Of a stretch of 64,000 bases of DNA, positions 1 to 7,591 are shown piece after piece. The first letter of the stretch is position 1, and each line of letters starts with the position of its first letter. The DNA comes from Sva-07 sp963717385 (GTDB lineage: Bacteria; Actinomycetota; Acidimicrobiia; Acidimicrobiales; Ilumatobacteraceae): the NCBI GenBank assembly GCA_963717385.1, contig CAVQWE010000005.1, positions 248,001 through 312,000 on the forward strand. Direction: 5' to 3'. The notes under the pieces are model-generated. The model was not told the DNA's origin, made no database searches, and saw only the letters and a program-made list of their open reading frames with translations. Both the position numbers and the translations under genes were made by a program.

Positions 1-442
1 TGATCACCGCGGTGCGAACTGCGACCGCTCCACCGAAGCTGTGACCCATCACCACGATGCGTTCAGCACCAGCATCGCGTGCGAACTCGACGCCGCACGC
101 CAGGTCGTGAGCGCACAGATCGAGGTTGTTCGGTTCGCGGTAGCCGACGCGTAGGAACTCGACGCCGCGTTCGGCCCACTGCTCGCCGAGGTGTTGGTAG
201 AGCCCGTGGCCGGGTCCGAGCACCCCGCCCATCGCTCCACCACATGCCACGATCGCCGCCGGCCTGGATTCGCCGGCGGGCTCGTGACGGAACACCGACA
301 ACAGCCCGCGTCGGGTGTACACCTCACGGTGGAACATGTGCGGGCCGATCTCGACCTCGACCGAGGCCAGGGGATGCAGGGCTTCGAGCGCCGTTGGGTC
401 CGACGGGTCGGCCAGTGCGTCCGCTCCGCTGCCGTCGGTCAT
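1..442 (-). CDS. alpha/beta hydrolase, C-terminus cut by window edge
   Basis: The N-terminal part of a cytosolic alpha/beta-fold hydrolase; the gene runs off the left edge. The reading frame opens at ATG 442-440. The segment AIVACGGAMGG resembles the oxyanion-hole strand, and the nucleophile elbow VMGHSFGG (G-H-S-F-G) lies about 20 residues before the edge. The acid and His of the triad are not in the window. There is no signal peptide. It is divergent from the MarR gene and shares overlapping -10 boxes with it, so the regulator may control it. The substrate cannot be told; a dienelactone-hydrolase-like or general esterase role is only a guess. Confidence 0.8.
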   Translation of the reverse strand, partial: MTDGSGADALADPSDPTALEALHPLASVEVEIGPHMFHREVYTRRGLLSVFRHEPAGESRPAAIVACGGAMGGVLGPGHGLYQHLGEQWAERGVEFLRVGYREPNNLDLCAHDLACGVEFARDAGAERIVVMGHSFGGAVAVRTAVI

Positions 443-449
443 GGATGGT

Positions 450-455
450 TAGCGT
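450..455 (+). promoter_or_regulatory. -10 box TAGCGT for the MarR gene
   Basis: TAGCGT lies 10 nt before ATG 466 and overlaps the divergent box by five bases, so the two promoters cannot be occupied together. Confidence 0.45.
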
Positions 456-456
456 A
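451..456 (-). promoter_or_regulatory. -10 box TACGCT for the hydrolase, leaderless layout
   Basis: TACGCT ends 8 nt before the ATG at 442, so transcription would begin at or next to the start codon. It overlaps the MarR -10 box on the other strand. Confidence 0.5.
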
Positions 457-465
457 CAAACGCAC

Positions 466-1005
466 ATGCCCAGGTCAGCCACCGGATCCAGCACCGTCGA
501 CTTCCGCAATCGCACCGATCGCGAGCACGCCCGACGAATCGGACGTTCATGGATCGAGCTCCGACGAGGCGCAGCTGCATCGGCGCTGCGCTCGTACTTG
601 TTCGGCACCGAGAAGGCACTCGAGCAGGGCCAGATGGATGCCCTCGACCTCCTCACCCGGCGTGACCAACGCCCGATGAAGGAACTCGCCGCACGCCTGC
701 GAGTCGAACCCTCGACCGCAACCCGAGCGGTCCAGCGCCTCGAGAACGACGGCCTCGTCGAACGTTTCACCTCGCCCGAGGACGGTCGTGTGGTCTTGGT
801 GCGAATCACCGACGAGGGACGACGGCGCCACGAAGCCGTCGCCACTCGGCGATCGACCGCGATGATGCACATCCTGAGCGAGTTCGACCCCCTCGAGCGG
901 GCCCAACTCGCCGACCTGATGGACCGCCTGATCACATCGATCGACGAGGTGGTCGAACGCCTCGACCGTGACGACACCAGCACCGACGACACCGAAACGA
1001 ACTGA
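466..1005 (+). CDS. MarR-family transcriptional regulator
   Basis: A winged-helix DNA-binding regulator of about 179 residues. The HTH region runs from LDLLTRRDQRPMKELAARL through EPSTATRAVQRLENDGLVER, followed by the wing (SPEDGRVVLVRITDEG), the usual MarR core. A C-terminal dimerisation helix and an acidic tail end the protein. ATG 466 was chosen because the MarR fold begins shortly after it; ATG 445 is in frame but would overlap the -10 box. It is divergent from the hydrolase gene, the classic arrangement for a MarR repressor and its target. The effector is unknown. Confidence 0.85.
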   Translation: MPRSATGSSTVDFRNRTDREHARRIGRSWIELRRGAAASALRSYLFGTEKALEQGQMDALDLLTRRDQRPMKELAARLRVEPSTATRAVQRLENDGLVERFTSPEDGRVVLVRITDEGRRRHEAVATRRSTAMMHILSEFDPLERAQLADLMDRLITSIDEVVERLDRDDTSTDDTETN

Positions 1006-1046
1006 CAACGCGCCAACTGCGACCCGAGCCTCACTGCAACGACGGG

Positions 1047-1052
1047 TACAGT
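1047..1052 (+). promoter_or_regulatory. -10 box TACAGT for the sigma factor
   Basis: TACAGT is followed by exactly 6 nt and then ATG 1059. There is no Shine-Dalgarno sequence. Confidence 0.55.
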
Positions 1053-1058
1053 CGCCGC

Positions 1059-1659
1059 ATGGCCGACCAGGCAACATTCGCCGACGAAGCAATGCAGTAC
1101 GCACCGCAGCTGTATTCGGGTGCGCTCCGCATGACGCGCAATCGCACCGACGCCGAAGACCTCGTCCAAGAGACGTACCTGAAGGGCTACCGGAGCTACC
1201 ACACCTTCACCGACGGAACGAACCTGCGTGCGTGGCTGTTCCGCATCATGACCAACACCTACATCAACACCTATCGAGCCAAGCAACGCCGGCCCGACGA
1301 GACCGAACTCGGCGAGTTCGAGGATCTGTACCTGTACAAGAATCTCGGCGCGCTCCAAGATGCCGGCGTCGGCCGATCCGCCGAGGAATCGTTGATGGAG
1401 CTGCTGCCCGACGACGAGGTCAAGCAAGGCGCTCGAGGACCTGCCGGACAACTTCCGCCTGCCGGTGATCCTGGCCGACGTCGAAGGGTTCGCATACAAG
1501 GAAATCGCCGAAATGCTCGACATCCCGATCGGCACCGTGATGTCACGACTGCACCGGGGAAGAAAAGCCATGCAGAAGGCGTTGTATGACTTCGGACTCG
1601 AGCGAGGGCTGGTCTCGGCCCGAACGACAACCGACGAGCGGGAGATGAGCGACACATGA
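1059..1659 (+). CDS. sigH: ECF sigma factor, SigH/SigR type (one frameshift)
   Basis: RNA polymerase sigma factor of the SigH/SigR group, which in actinobacteria governs thiol-oxidative and heat stress. Region 2 is intact (DAEDLVQETYLKGYR, then NLRAWLFRIMTNTYINTYR). Region 4 (LPDNFRLPVILADVEGFAYKEIA, GTVMSRLHRGRKAM) lies in another frame. One extra G in the pair at 1428-1429 separates the two; removing it gives a 199-residue protein of normal family length. The stop overlaps the anti-sigma start as ATGA. The pairing with a zinc anti-sigma and the presence of mshA 22 kb away fit a thiol-redox stress circuit. The frameshift is probably a sequence error. Confidence 0.9.
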
Positions 1660-1994
1660 GCGACGAGGCGACGACTGCTGACGAACCGGTGATTTCGGAC
1701 TGCGCAGACACCCTCAGAGAACTCGACGTCTTCCTCGACGGAGAACTCTCCGGCCGTCAACAGGCAGCTATTCGCCACCACCTCGATGGTTGCATGGACT
1801 GCCTCGGCGCATTCGACTTCCACGCAGAACTCAAGATCGTGGTCGCCGAGAAGTGCAACAACGACGAGATGCCCCCTGGGCTCCTCGGCAAGATCGAACA
1901 GTGCTTCGGCACGGATTTCGACGGCGACGGCCAGGATCGGCTGAGCCGCAAACCGGCGATCACCATTTCGCCTGATCCGGCAGTGACGGGTTAG
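1656..1994 (+). CDS. rshA: zinc-binding anti-sigma factor (RshA/RsrA type)
   Basis: A cytosolic 112-residue anti-sigma factor. It carries the ZAS motif H-x3-C-x2-C (HHLDGCMDC) preceded by a helix with FLDGEL, the site that releases sigma when its cysteines are oxidised. The start ATG 1656 overlaps the sigma stop, implying translational coupling and equimolar synthesis. Two additional Cys occur near residues 66 and 77. The gene ends with TAG at 1992-1994, and that TAG is also the first three bases of the next gene's -10 hexamer. Confidence 0.9.
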   Translation: MSDEATTADEPVISDCADTLRELDVFLDGELSGRQQAAIRHHLDGCMDCLGAFDFHAELKIVVAEKCNNDEMPPGLLGKIEQCFGTDFDGDGQDRLSRKPAITISPDPAVTG

Positions 1995-1997
1995 CCT
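1992..1997 (+). promoter_or_regulatory. -10 box TAGCCT built on the anti-sigma stop codon
   Basis: TAGCCT starts with the TAG stop of the anti-sigma gene and is followed by 7 nt and ATG 2005. Confidence 0.5.
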
Positions 1998-2004
1998 CAC
2001 GACC

Positions 2005-2162
2005 ATGCTCGCAGCCAACGTCTGGCACTGGTGGATCGCCTTGCGCTCGTGCTCCTCGCCGTCATCTCGATCGTGGTGGCCGTCGGGTCCTACCTCAAGT
2101 ACGTCACTGCACAGCGGCATCCGGGTCGGGGCCAGCGCTCTGCCCACCACACCGACCTCTAG
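2005..2162 (+). CDS. small single-pass membrane protein (one frameshift)
   Basis: An unrecognised small protein. The frame opens MLAANVWHWWIA from a leaderless ATG. One missing C after 2040 then shifts it; restoring the base continues LALVLLAVISIVVAVGSYLKY, a clear transmembrane helix, then a basic and polar tail ending at TAG 2160-2162. The restored length is 52 residues. It sits between the sigma/anti-sigma pair and tilS. The shift falls in a CC run and is likely a base-calling error. No function can be assigned. Confidence 0.55.
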
Positions 2163-2171
2163 CGGTCGCCG

Positions 2172-3048
2172 ATCAAGGCGGACCACTTCTGTTCGACCCC
2201 GCCGACCTCCTCGACCGCTGCACGTTCCCGCCAGCCGGCACCGCGGTCACCTGCGCACTGTCCGGCGGGGCTGACTCGACGGCACTCGTCGCCCTCGCCG
2301 GTCGCGGCGGGCTGCGACGTCACAGCGGTGCACGTGAACCACGGGCTGCGCGCAGGTGCCGATCTCGACGCCGAGATCGCCCGTGCGAGCGCAGCCCAGC
2401 TCGGGATCGACATTTCGTTCGCTGGTGATCGACGTGGGCGACGGCCCGAACCTCGAGGCTCGCGCCCGCATCGCTCGCCGGGCAGCACTCGGCCCCGACG
2501 CCATGACCGGCCACACCGCCGATGACCAGGCCGAAACCGTCCTGCTGGCGCTGCTGCGAGGTTCAGGGGCAGCGGGCCTCGGAGCGATCGGACCCGGCTG
2601 GCGCCACCCCATCTTGGCCCTGCGCCGATTCGAGACCGCTGCGGTGTGCGAGCACTTCGGGCTTGCGGTCGCCGACGACCCCACCAATGACGACCGACGG
2701 TTCCGCCGCAACCGGATCCGCCATGATCTGCTCCCCCTCCTCGATGAGATCGCCGAACGCGATGTCGCTGTGCTCCTCAATCGCACCGCAGATCTGCTGC
2801 GGGCCGACGAACAGTTCCTCGACGAACTCGCCGCAGCGATCGATCCGACCGACGCCCACCAACTGGCGACGGCCCCCGGTGTGCTGTCGGCTCGGGCGGT
2901 TCGACACTGGATCGAGCTCGACGGCTACCCGCCCGACGCCGACAGCGTCCAACGGGTCCTCGCCGTCGCGTCGGGCCGAGCAGCCGCCTGCGAGCTCTCG
3001 GGTGGCCGCCGGATCGAGCGCCACGGCAACCGCCTCCACCTGGTCTGA
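2172..3048 (+). CDS. tilS: tRNA(Ile)-lysidine synthetase (frameshifted, start uncertain)
   Basis: TilS attaches lysine to C34 of the AUA-reading tRNA-Ile, an essential reaction. The PP-loop motif is present (ALSGGADSTALV near 2245-2280), followed by HVNHGLR, then GHTADDQAETVL, DPTNDDRRFRRNRIRH and a C-terminal substrate-binding region. Extra G residues at 2300-2301 and 2424-2425 split the frame; removing both joins all motifs. No ATG/GTG/TTG start lies in the right frame. The spacing rule of other promoters points to the codon at 2172 (ATC), which would need one missing base near 2190. The damage is probably sequence error because the gene is essential. Confidence 0.85.
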
Positions 3049-3117
3049 GGCCACCCTGCAACCGCTAGCCTGACCACCCGTTATGTCGAGCCCCGCCGAA
3101 CATCAAGCTGCCCACTG

Positions 3118-3624
3118 ATGCCACCTCGTCTGCGTGGGAAATGGGCACTGGGGATCACACCACGGAATTTCACCTGGATCCTGAAGGACAAGCTCGCCAT
3201 CTGCGAACGCCCCGGAGGCGTCGGCGACAGCCACCGTCGGGTGCGACGCCAAGAAGAGATCATCTGGCTGCGCGAGAACGGGTTCGGTTGCGTCGTGTCG
3301 ATCATCGTCGCACCGCACAACCTGCACAACTACGACGAATTGCAGCTGCCCTACCGGCACCGCCCGTTCAACGCCGAGCACACCGACCAGTACCTGAAGG
3401 CGCTGTACACCGAGCTGCGTGAGCTGCTCAAGCACGGCACCAAGGTCCTCGTGCACGGCGACGAGGTCGGCGACCGCATCATCGGCATCATGGGTGGCTA
3501 CATCCGGTGGGCCGGCCTGGTGGATGAACCAACCAAGGCAATACAGGTCACCGAACGCATCGCCGGTCGCCAACTCGACCCGTTCGCTCGCGAGATCATC
3601 CTGCGCGCGCACACGCTGCGCTGA
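3118..3624 (+). CDS. tyrosine-phosphatase-fold protein lacking the catalytic Cys
   Basis: A 168-residue cytosolic protein resembling the dual-specificity phosphatase fold: an N-terminal PRNFTWILKDKLAICERPGG segment, a strand GFGCVVSIIV, then the P-loop position VLVHGDEVGDRIIG followed by helices. Family enzymes have H-C-x5-R here. This protein keeps H113, G118 and R120 but has Gly114 where the nucleophilic Cys belongs, so it is probably a pseudophosphatase that binds phosphate or a phosphoprotein. It follows tilS by 69 nt, where many bacteria carry hpt. The start ATG 3118 is the first in frame; GATG contexts further upstream end in stops. Its partner is unknown. Confidence 0.6.
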   Translation: MPPRLRGKWALGITPRNFTWILKDKLAICERPGGVGDSHRRVRRQEEIIWLRENGFGCVVSIIVAPHNLHNYDELQLPYRHRPFNAEHTDQYLKALYTELRELLKHGTKVLVHGDEVGDRIIGIMGGYIRWAGLVDEPTKAIQVTERIAGRQLDPFAREIILRAHTLR

Positions 3625-3649
3625 GCTGCGAGAGGCCGCGCTGCGGGTC

Positions 3650-4300
3650 TCAGGCCCGAATCGGCGGTGAGACACCACACGCGTTGCGATCGACCACCAG
3701 CAGTGGCAGAGGATCGATCGCCACGTTGTTCGGGCGCACCTCGAAGTGCAGATGGAAGTTGTCGACACCGAACGTGCCGCTGTTGCCGACGAAGCCGATC
3801 GGCTGGCCGACGACCACCGAACTGCCCTCGACCAAGCCGGCGGGGTCCTGCGCCAGGTGGAAGTACTTGTAGGTCGTGCCGGTCGAATCGTCGTACAACG
3901 TCCAACCCCAACCCGCAGTTCCCGTGTTGGTGTAGCGCTTCGTGAGAACGCCCGACGCAACAGCGAACACCTGGCGTCCCGCTGAACCCATGATGTCGAC
4001 ACCTTCGTGCAGACGGGTGCTCCCGCGGGCGTCGCCGAAGTTGTCGAGGACGTAGCAGTCGGAACCGGCCGACACCGGGAACAACAGCTTGCCCTCGGGA
4101 ACCGGGGGCGTCCGCAGCGCCAGGCGCTCAGCGGTCTCCAACGCCGTGCCCGGTTCATCGAGACGACCGCTCGAGCCGGGTGACGCAGCAAACGCGAGCG
4201 GTGACGACGACGACGTCGCGAGGTGACATGCGCACGCCGCACCGACGATCGAGCCCAGGAATCGACGCCGACTCGACCTGGGGACGCGCTGGTCAACCAT
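3650..4300 (-). CDS. Tat-exported M23 (LytM) peptidase, copy 1
   Basis: A secreted zinc endopeptidase-type protein of 216 residues, expected to act on cell-wall peptides. It opens with a twin-arginine signal (SSRRRFLGS) and an AxA-like cleavage region. The M23 core shows H-x3-D (LHEGVDIMG) and H-x-H (HLHFEV), the two zinc motifs. The YKYFHLA segment supplies a further conserved His. ATG 4300 places the Tat motif at residues 8-14; an upstream in-frame ATG at 4354 would bury it. The next gene upstream encodes a paralogue with the same architecture, so the two appear to be a tandem duplication. Confidence 0.88.
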   Translation of the reverse strand: MVDQRVPRSSRRRFLGSIVGAACACHLATSSSSPLAFAASPGSSGRLDEPGTALETAERLALRTPPVPEGKLLFPVSAGSDCYVLDNFGDARGSTRLHEGVDIMGSAGRQVFAVASGVLTKRYTNTGTAGWGWTLYDDSTGTTYKYFHLAQDPAGLVEGSSVVVGQPIGFVGNSGTFGVDNFHLHFEVRPNNVAIDPLPLLVVDRNACGVSPPIRA

Positions 4301-4357
4301 GTGATCTGTATCGGCCAGTCGGCCCGACGACTTGACTCCTCGTGCGATCCTCATCCG

Positions 4358-4969
4358 TCAGACGACCCTGACCCCGCCGAGCGGGAGCGGAAGCAACGGG
4401 ACCGGGTCGACCGGTGTGCCGATCGGTCCACCGCGCCGCACTTCGAAGTGCAGATGGGGGGCACTCGGATTGCCGGTGCTGCCCATGGTGCCGATCACCT
4501 GTCCTCGCACCACCGCATCTCCGACTGCGAGGCCGGGCGCGAAGTCTTGGAGATGGTGGTATCGGTAGGCGTCGCCACTCGCCGCTTGCAACACCCACGA
4601 GTTGCCCTGGTTGCCGGTCAGGATGTTCTGATCGACGATGATCCCGTCGACACACGCCACGAGCGGGTGGCCCGGTTGGCCGTCCTGGCGACCGATGTCG
4701 ATGCCTTGATGGGCGCCCGGGCCGAACACGCGGGCAGCGCCGAAGTTGTCGAGCAGGATCAGCTCGCCCGGCAACTGCACGGGGAACCCCACCTCGGTCA
4801 CCATTCGGAGCCTCACGGCCGGTTGGGTGGCGACGGCCACCCCGTCGACTCGAGCAGGCCCCTCGATGGCAGCCACCGGAGCAGCAGCACTCCGCATCCA
4901 CGCCGCGCCGCCCACCACGAGGGCAGCGGCTGAACCGATCAGTTGGCGGCGGGTCGTACTAGCGTTCAT
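4358..4969 (-). CDS. Tat-exported M23 (LytM) peptidase, copy 2
   Basis: A 203-residue paralogue of the adjacent peptidase. It has a Tat-like signal (TTRRQLIGS) followed by a hydrophobic Ala/Val-rich stretch, then H-x3-D (AHQGIDIG) and H-x-H (HLHFEVRRGG). YRYHHLQDF corresponds to the third conserved His segment. The start ATG 4969-4967 lies directly opposite the start of the SDR gene; the two ATGs overlap on opposite strands, so the control regions must overlap coding sequence. Likely role: peptidoglycan peptide hydrolysis, or a LytM regulator of amidases. All zinc ligands look intact, so activity is expected. Confidence 0.88.
   Translation of the reverse strand: MNASTTRRQLIGSAAALVVGGAAWMRSAAAPVAAIEGPARVDGVAVATQPAVRLRMVTEVGFPVQLPGELILLDNFGAARVFGPGAHQGIDIGRQDGQPGHPLVACVDGIIVDQNILTGNQGNSWVLQAASGDAYRYHHLQDFAPGLAVGDAVVRGQVIGTMGSTGNPSAPHLHFEVRRGGPIGTPVDPVPLLPLPLGGVRVV
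4960..4965 (+). promoter_or_regulatory. -10 box TAGCGT for the SDR operon
   Basis: TAGCGT lies 8 nt before ATG 4974, inside the first codons of the divergent peptidase gene. Confidence 0.5.
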
Positions 4970-4973
4970 GGTG

Positions 4974-5945
4974 ATGGCTGGTAAACGGGTGTTCGTGAGC
5001 GGTGTGGGTGGCGAACTCGGCACCACGATCGCCGGCCTGCTCGAGGCCGAGTCGTGGGTTGGGGAACTGTCGGGAATCGATGCTGATCCCCCTCGACATC
5101 GGCTCCAGCGTACGGTCTTCCACCGAATTCACCCCGACGAGCACGACCGAATCGTCGAGACCGTCACCAAGTTCAATCCGCACGTGCTGGTCCACGTCGG
5201 CGTCTGGGAGCCCGACGCACGGGCCGCACCGCACGCGGCTGCAACGCTCACCGATCAGGCGGCGACGTCGATTCTCGGTGCCGCAGCCGAGAGGCTGGCG
5301 CTCGAACACGTCGTGGTGCGCAGTGGTATCGAGATCTACGGACGCTCCCGTGGCGCACTCACCCGCCCGAACGAGTCGGCTCCGATCGCCCCCACGAGCG
5401 ACTGGGGTCGCACCGTCGCTGCGATCGAGCACACCGCGGCCAAGGTGGGCGAACGCGTCGGAGTCACGGTTGGAGCGGTCCGACTCGCACCCGTGCTGGG
5501 CCCCCATGTGCCATCGCCGCTGGGACGCCTACTCCGCCAGCCCGGGGTGCCGTTCAGTGTGCTCGCCGATCCCCCCTTTGCCGTCATCGAGGACAACGAC
5601 GCGGCGCGTGCCATCGTGGCCGCTGCGCGAATCGGACTCGCTGAACCCGTGAACGTGGTGGCCTCCGGGGCGATCACCGCGTTCCAGGCAGCACGGCGCG
5701 GCCGACGCGTTCCCATCCCGCTCGTCGGGCCCGAATGGCGTGTCGCCAGAGCACTCAGTTTCCTCCTCGGTGCACCGATTCCCGACCACGTGTCCGAGGC
5801 GCTGCACCGTGGGCGTCTGGCCGACAACGGACGCATGCACGACCTGCTCGGCTTCGCGCCGCAGCACGACACCGTCGACGTGATCGACCGGCTGTATCAC
5901 TGGCCGAGCATCATCCATCAACCAGCGCGAGTACAGGTGGCCTGA
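4974..5945 (+). CDS. NAD-dependent epimerase/dehydratase-like SDR with degenerate active site
   Basis: An extended SDR-fold protein of 323 residues. The N-terminal Rossmann motif is VFVSGVGGELGTT. The strand-helix VVRSGIEIYGRSR and the C-terminal substrate region are recognisable. At the catalytic helix the usual Y-x3-K reads WGRTVAAIEH, so the Tyr is Trp and the Lys is Val; classical epimerase chemistry seems unlikely. GTG 4971 is an alternative start. The stop overlaps the next ATG by one base (TGATG). The pair with an acyltransferase-like gene parallels M. tuberculosis Rv0501-Rv0502. It may bind a nucleotide cofactor as a structural or sensory protein. Confidence 0.75.
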   Translation: MAGKRVFVSGVGGELGTTIAGLLEAESWVGELSGIDADPPRHRLQRTVFHRIHPDEHDRIVETVTKFNPHVLVHVGVWEPDARAAPHAAATLTDQAATSILGAAAERLALEHVVVRSGIEIYGRSRGALTRPNESAPIAPTSDWGRTVAAIEHTAAKVGERVGVTVGAVRLAPVLGPHVPSPLGRLLRQPGVPFSVLADPPFAVIEDNDAARAIVAAARIGLAEPVNVVASGAITAFQAARRGRRVPIPLVGPEWRVARALSFLLGAPIPDHVSEALHRGRLADNGRMHDLLGFAPQHDTVDVIDRLYHWPSIIHQPARVQVA

Positions 5946-6707
5946 TGACCTCGACCCTCGGACGCGTCGTCAACTTCCCCGGCCGCGACACCGCGTCACG
6001 CGCCGGTGCCGTCGTGTCCCGTGCAGCCGCCGACATCAATGCGTCCGTCACGCGCCTCACCGACGAAAAGAGCGGTGTCGTCGACGACTGGGGTCGCGAC
6101 CCGGCACTCGTGCGAGCGGTGATCCGTGCCGCTCGCCTGCGATGGGACGTCGCCGTCGGGGGAGATCAACGCCTACCGCGTCGCAAGGGCGCCCTGATCG
6201 TCGTCAATGCTCGTTCGCTGGCGCTGGCCCCGATCTTCGCTGCGTTCGCGCTCAGCGAGGCGGTCGACCGGCCAGTCCGGTTCGTCGGCCGCCCCGACAC
6301 CGCCCCCGTCGGCGCATTCATGCGACGTATCGGTGGTCTCCTCGATCATCCCGACGAGGTGGCCGGTGCACTCGCCGTCCGGCGAATTGGTCATCATGGG
6401 TGCCGAACACAACGAACGACTTCGCAAGGTCGGCCGAGTCGACCACGCGCTGGTCGGCGCAGGGTTGGCGGCGGGCGTCAAGGTGTTCCCAGCCGCAACG
6501 ACATCGAATCCGATCGGTCGAGCCGCTCGCTTCGAGATCGGAGACCCGTCACGCTCGCCTCGGCGACGGCGCGGACCACTCACCGAACTCGAACTGTCCG
6601 ACCAGGTCGGCCGCGACATCGAGAAGCTGCTCGCCGAGATGGGCGAGATCCGCACCGGCACACCGCTCGACTGGCTCCCGCTCTCGGGCCTCGGAGGCGC
6701 ATCATGA
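5945..6707 (+). CDS. PlsC-like acyltransferase homolog without motif I (one frameshift)
   Basis: The fold resembles the 1-acylglycerol-phosphate acyltransferase family. Motif I (normally N-H-x4-D) reads VNARSLALAP, lacking both His and Asp. VRFVGRPDTAPVGAFMRRIGG and GELVIMGAEHNER correspond to the later blocks, and VGAGLAAGVKVFPAAT to motif IV. The frame breaks near 6371-6381, where one extra base lies before TCCGGCGAATTG; correcting it gives 253 residues ending at TGA 6707. It overlaps the SDR upstream and the hydrolase downstream by start/stop sharing, so the three are co-translated. It probably has no acyltransferase activity. Confidence 0.65.
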
Positions 6708-7573
6708 GCTTCATCCGCAGCACTGACGGAACCCGCATCCACTACCGCATCACCGGTCGGTCGAACGGCGCGCCGATCCTGTTCATCCAGGGCCTCGGCG
6801 CCGACAAGAACGGGTGGAACCTGCAGCGTCTCGCCACCGCACCTTGGTACCGCGGCATCGCGCTCGACAACCGGGGCGCCGGGCGCAGCGACAAACCTCA
6901 CGGGCCCTATTCGCTCGAGCAGATGGCCGACGATGCCATCGCCGTGCTCGACGACGCCGGCGAGGAGACCGCCCATGTCGTGGGCGCATCGATGGGTGGC
7001 GCGATCAGCCAGATCGTCGCCGTGAAGTACCCCGAACGCACACGTTCGCTCACCCTGGCATGTACCGCCGGACGAAACCACCCGTGGCGCGAAGAGTTGC
7101 TGGCCAGCTGGCGCGATGCAGCGCTCGAACGCGGAATCGGCTCGATGGGCCACGACGCAGCCCGCTTCATGATCGGCCCACGTTCGTTCCGTCGCCTGTT
7201 CCCCGCCATCGGTTGGCTCGGACCGCTCGCATTGGGACGCCCCTCCCACGCCTTCGCCGCCCAGTGCGACGCGATCTTGTCGGCGAGCGACCAACACGAG
7301 GAGCTGATCGACCTGCTCCCCACGATCGAGGTGCCCACCCTGGTGATGGTCGGCAACCAGGACATCTTGACACCACGAGGCGACAGCGAGGACCTCGCTG
7401 CCACCATCCCCACCGCCGAGTTGGTGGTGATCAGTGGCGCAGCCCACGGATTCATGGTCGAGCACGCCTCGACGTTCAACCGCGTCCTGCTCGAGTTCCT
7501 CGGCCGAGCCGAGCGCGCCTACCAGGCACGTGTGGCCGAGCAGCAACAGCTCGACGATGCACTCGCCGGCTGA
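6704..7573 (+). CDS. alpha/beta hydrolase
   Basis: A cytosolic 289-residue hydrolase with a complete triad. The nucleophile elbow is VVGASMGGA (G-A-S-M-G), the acid follows in VGNQDILTP, and the His is in SGAAHGFMVE. LDNRGAGRSDKP is the conserved segment after strand 4. The oxyanion-hole region is FIQGLGADKNGW. ATG 6704 overlaps the preceding TGA (ATGA). It belongs to the operon with the SDR and the acyltransferase-like gene, which suggests an ester or thioester substrate made or bound by them; that is inference only. The nearest named families are haloperoxidase-like or 3-oxoadipate enol-lactonase-like hydrolases. Confidence 0.85.
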   Translation: MSFIRSTDGTRIHYRITGRSNGAPILFIQGLGADKNGWNLQRLATAPWYRGIALDNRGAGRSDKPHGPYSLEQMADDAIAVLDDAGEETAHVVGASMGGAISQIVAVKYPERTRSLTLACTAGRNHPWREELLASWRDAALERGIGSMGHDAARFMIGPRSFRRLFPAIGWLGPLALGRPSHAFAAQCDAILSASDQHEELIDLLPTIEVPTLVMVGNQDILTPRGDSEDLAATIPTAELVVISGAAHGFMVEHASTFNRVLLEFLGRAERAYQARVAEQQQLDDALAG

Positions 7574-7591
7574 CCGTCGGTGCTCCCGCTG

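Noticed and set aside
324..2186. 620-codon minus-strand ORF at the left end
   Set aside because: It spans the MarR, sigma and anti-sigma genes in antisense and has no recognisable fold.
2300..2425. Programmed frameshifting in tilS
   Set aside because: No slippery heptamer or downstream structure was seen, and similar one-base shifts occur in many unrelated genes, so base-calling error is simpler.
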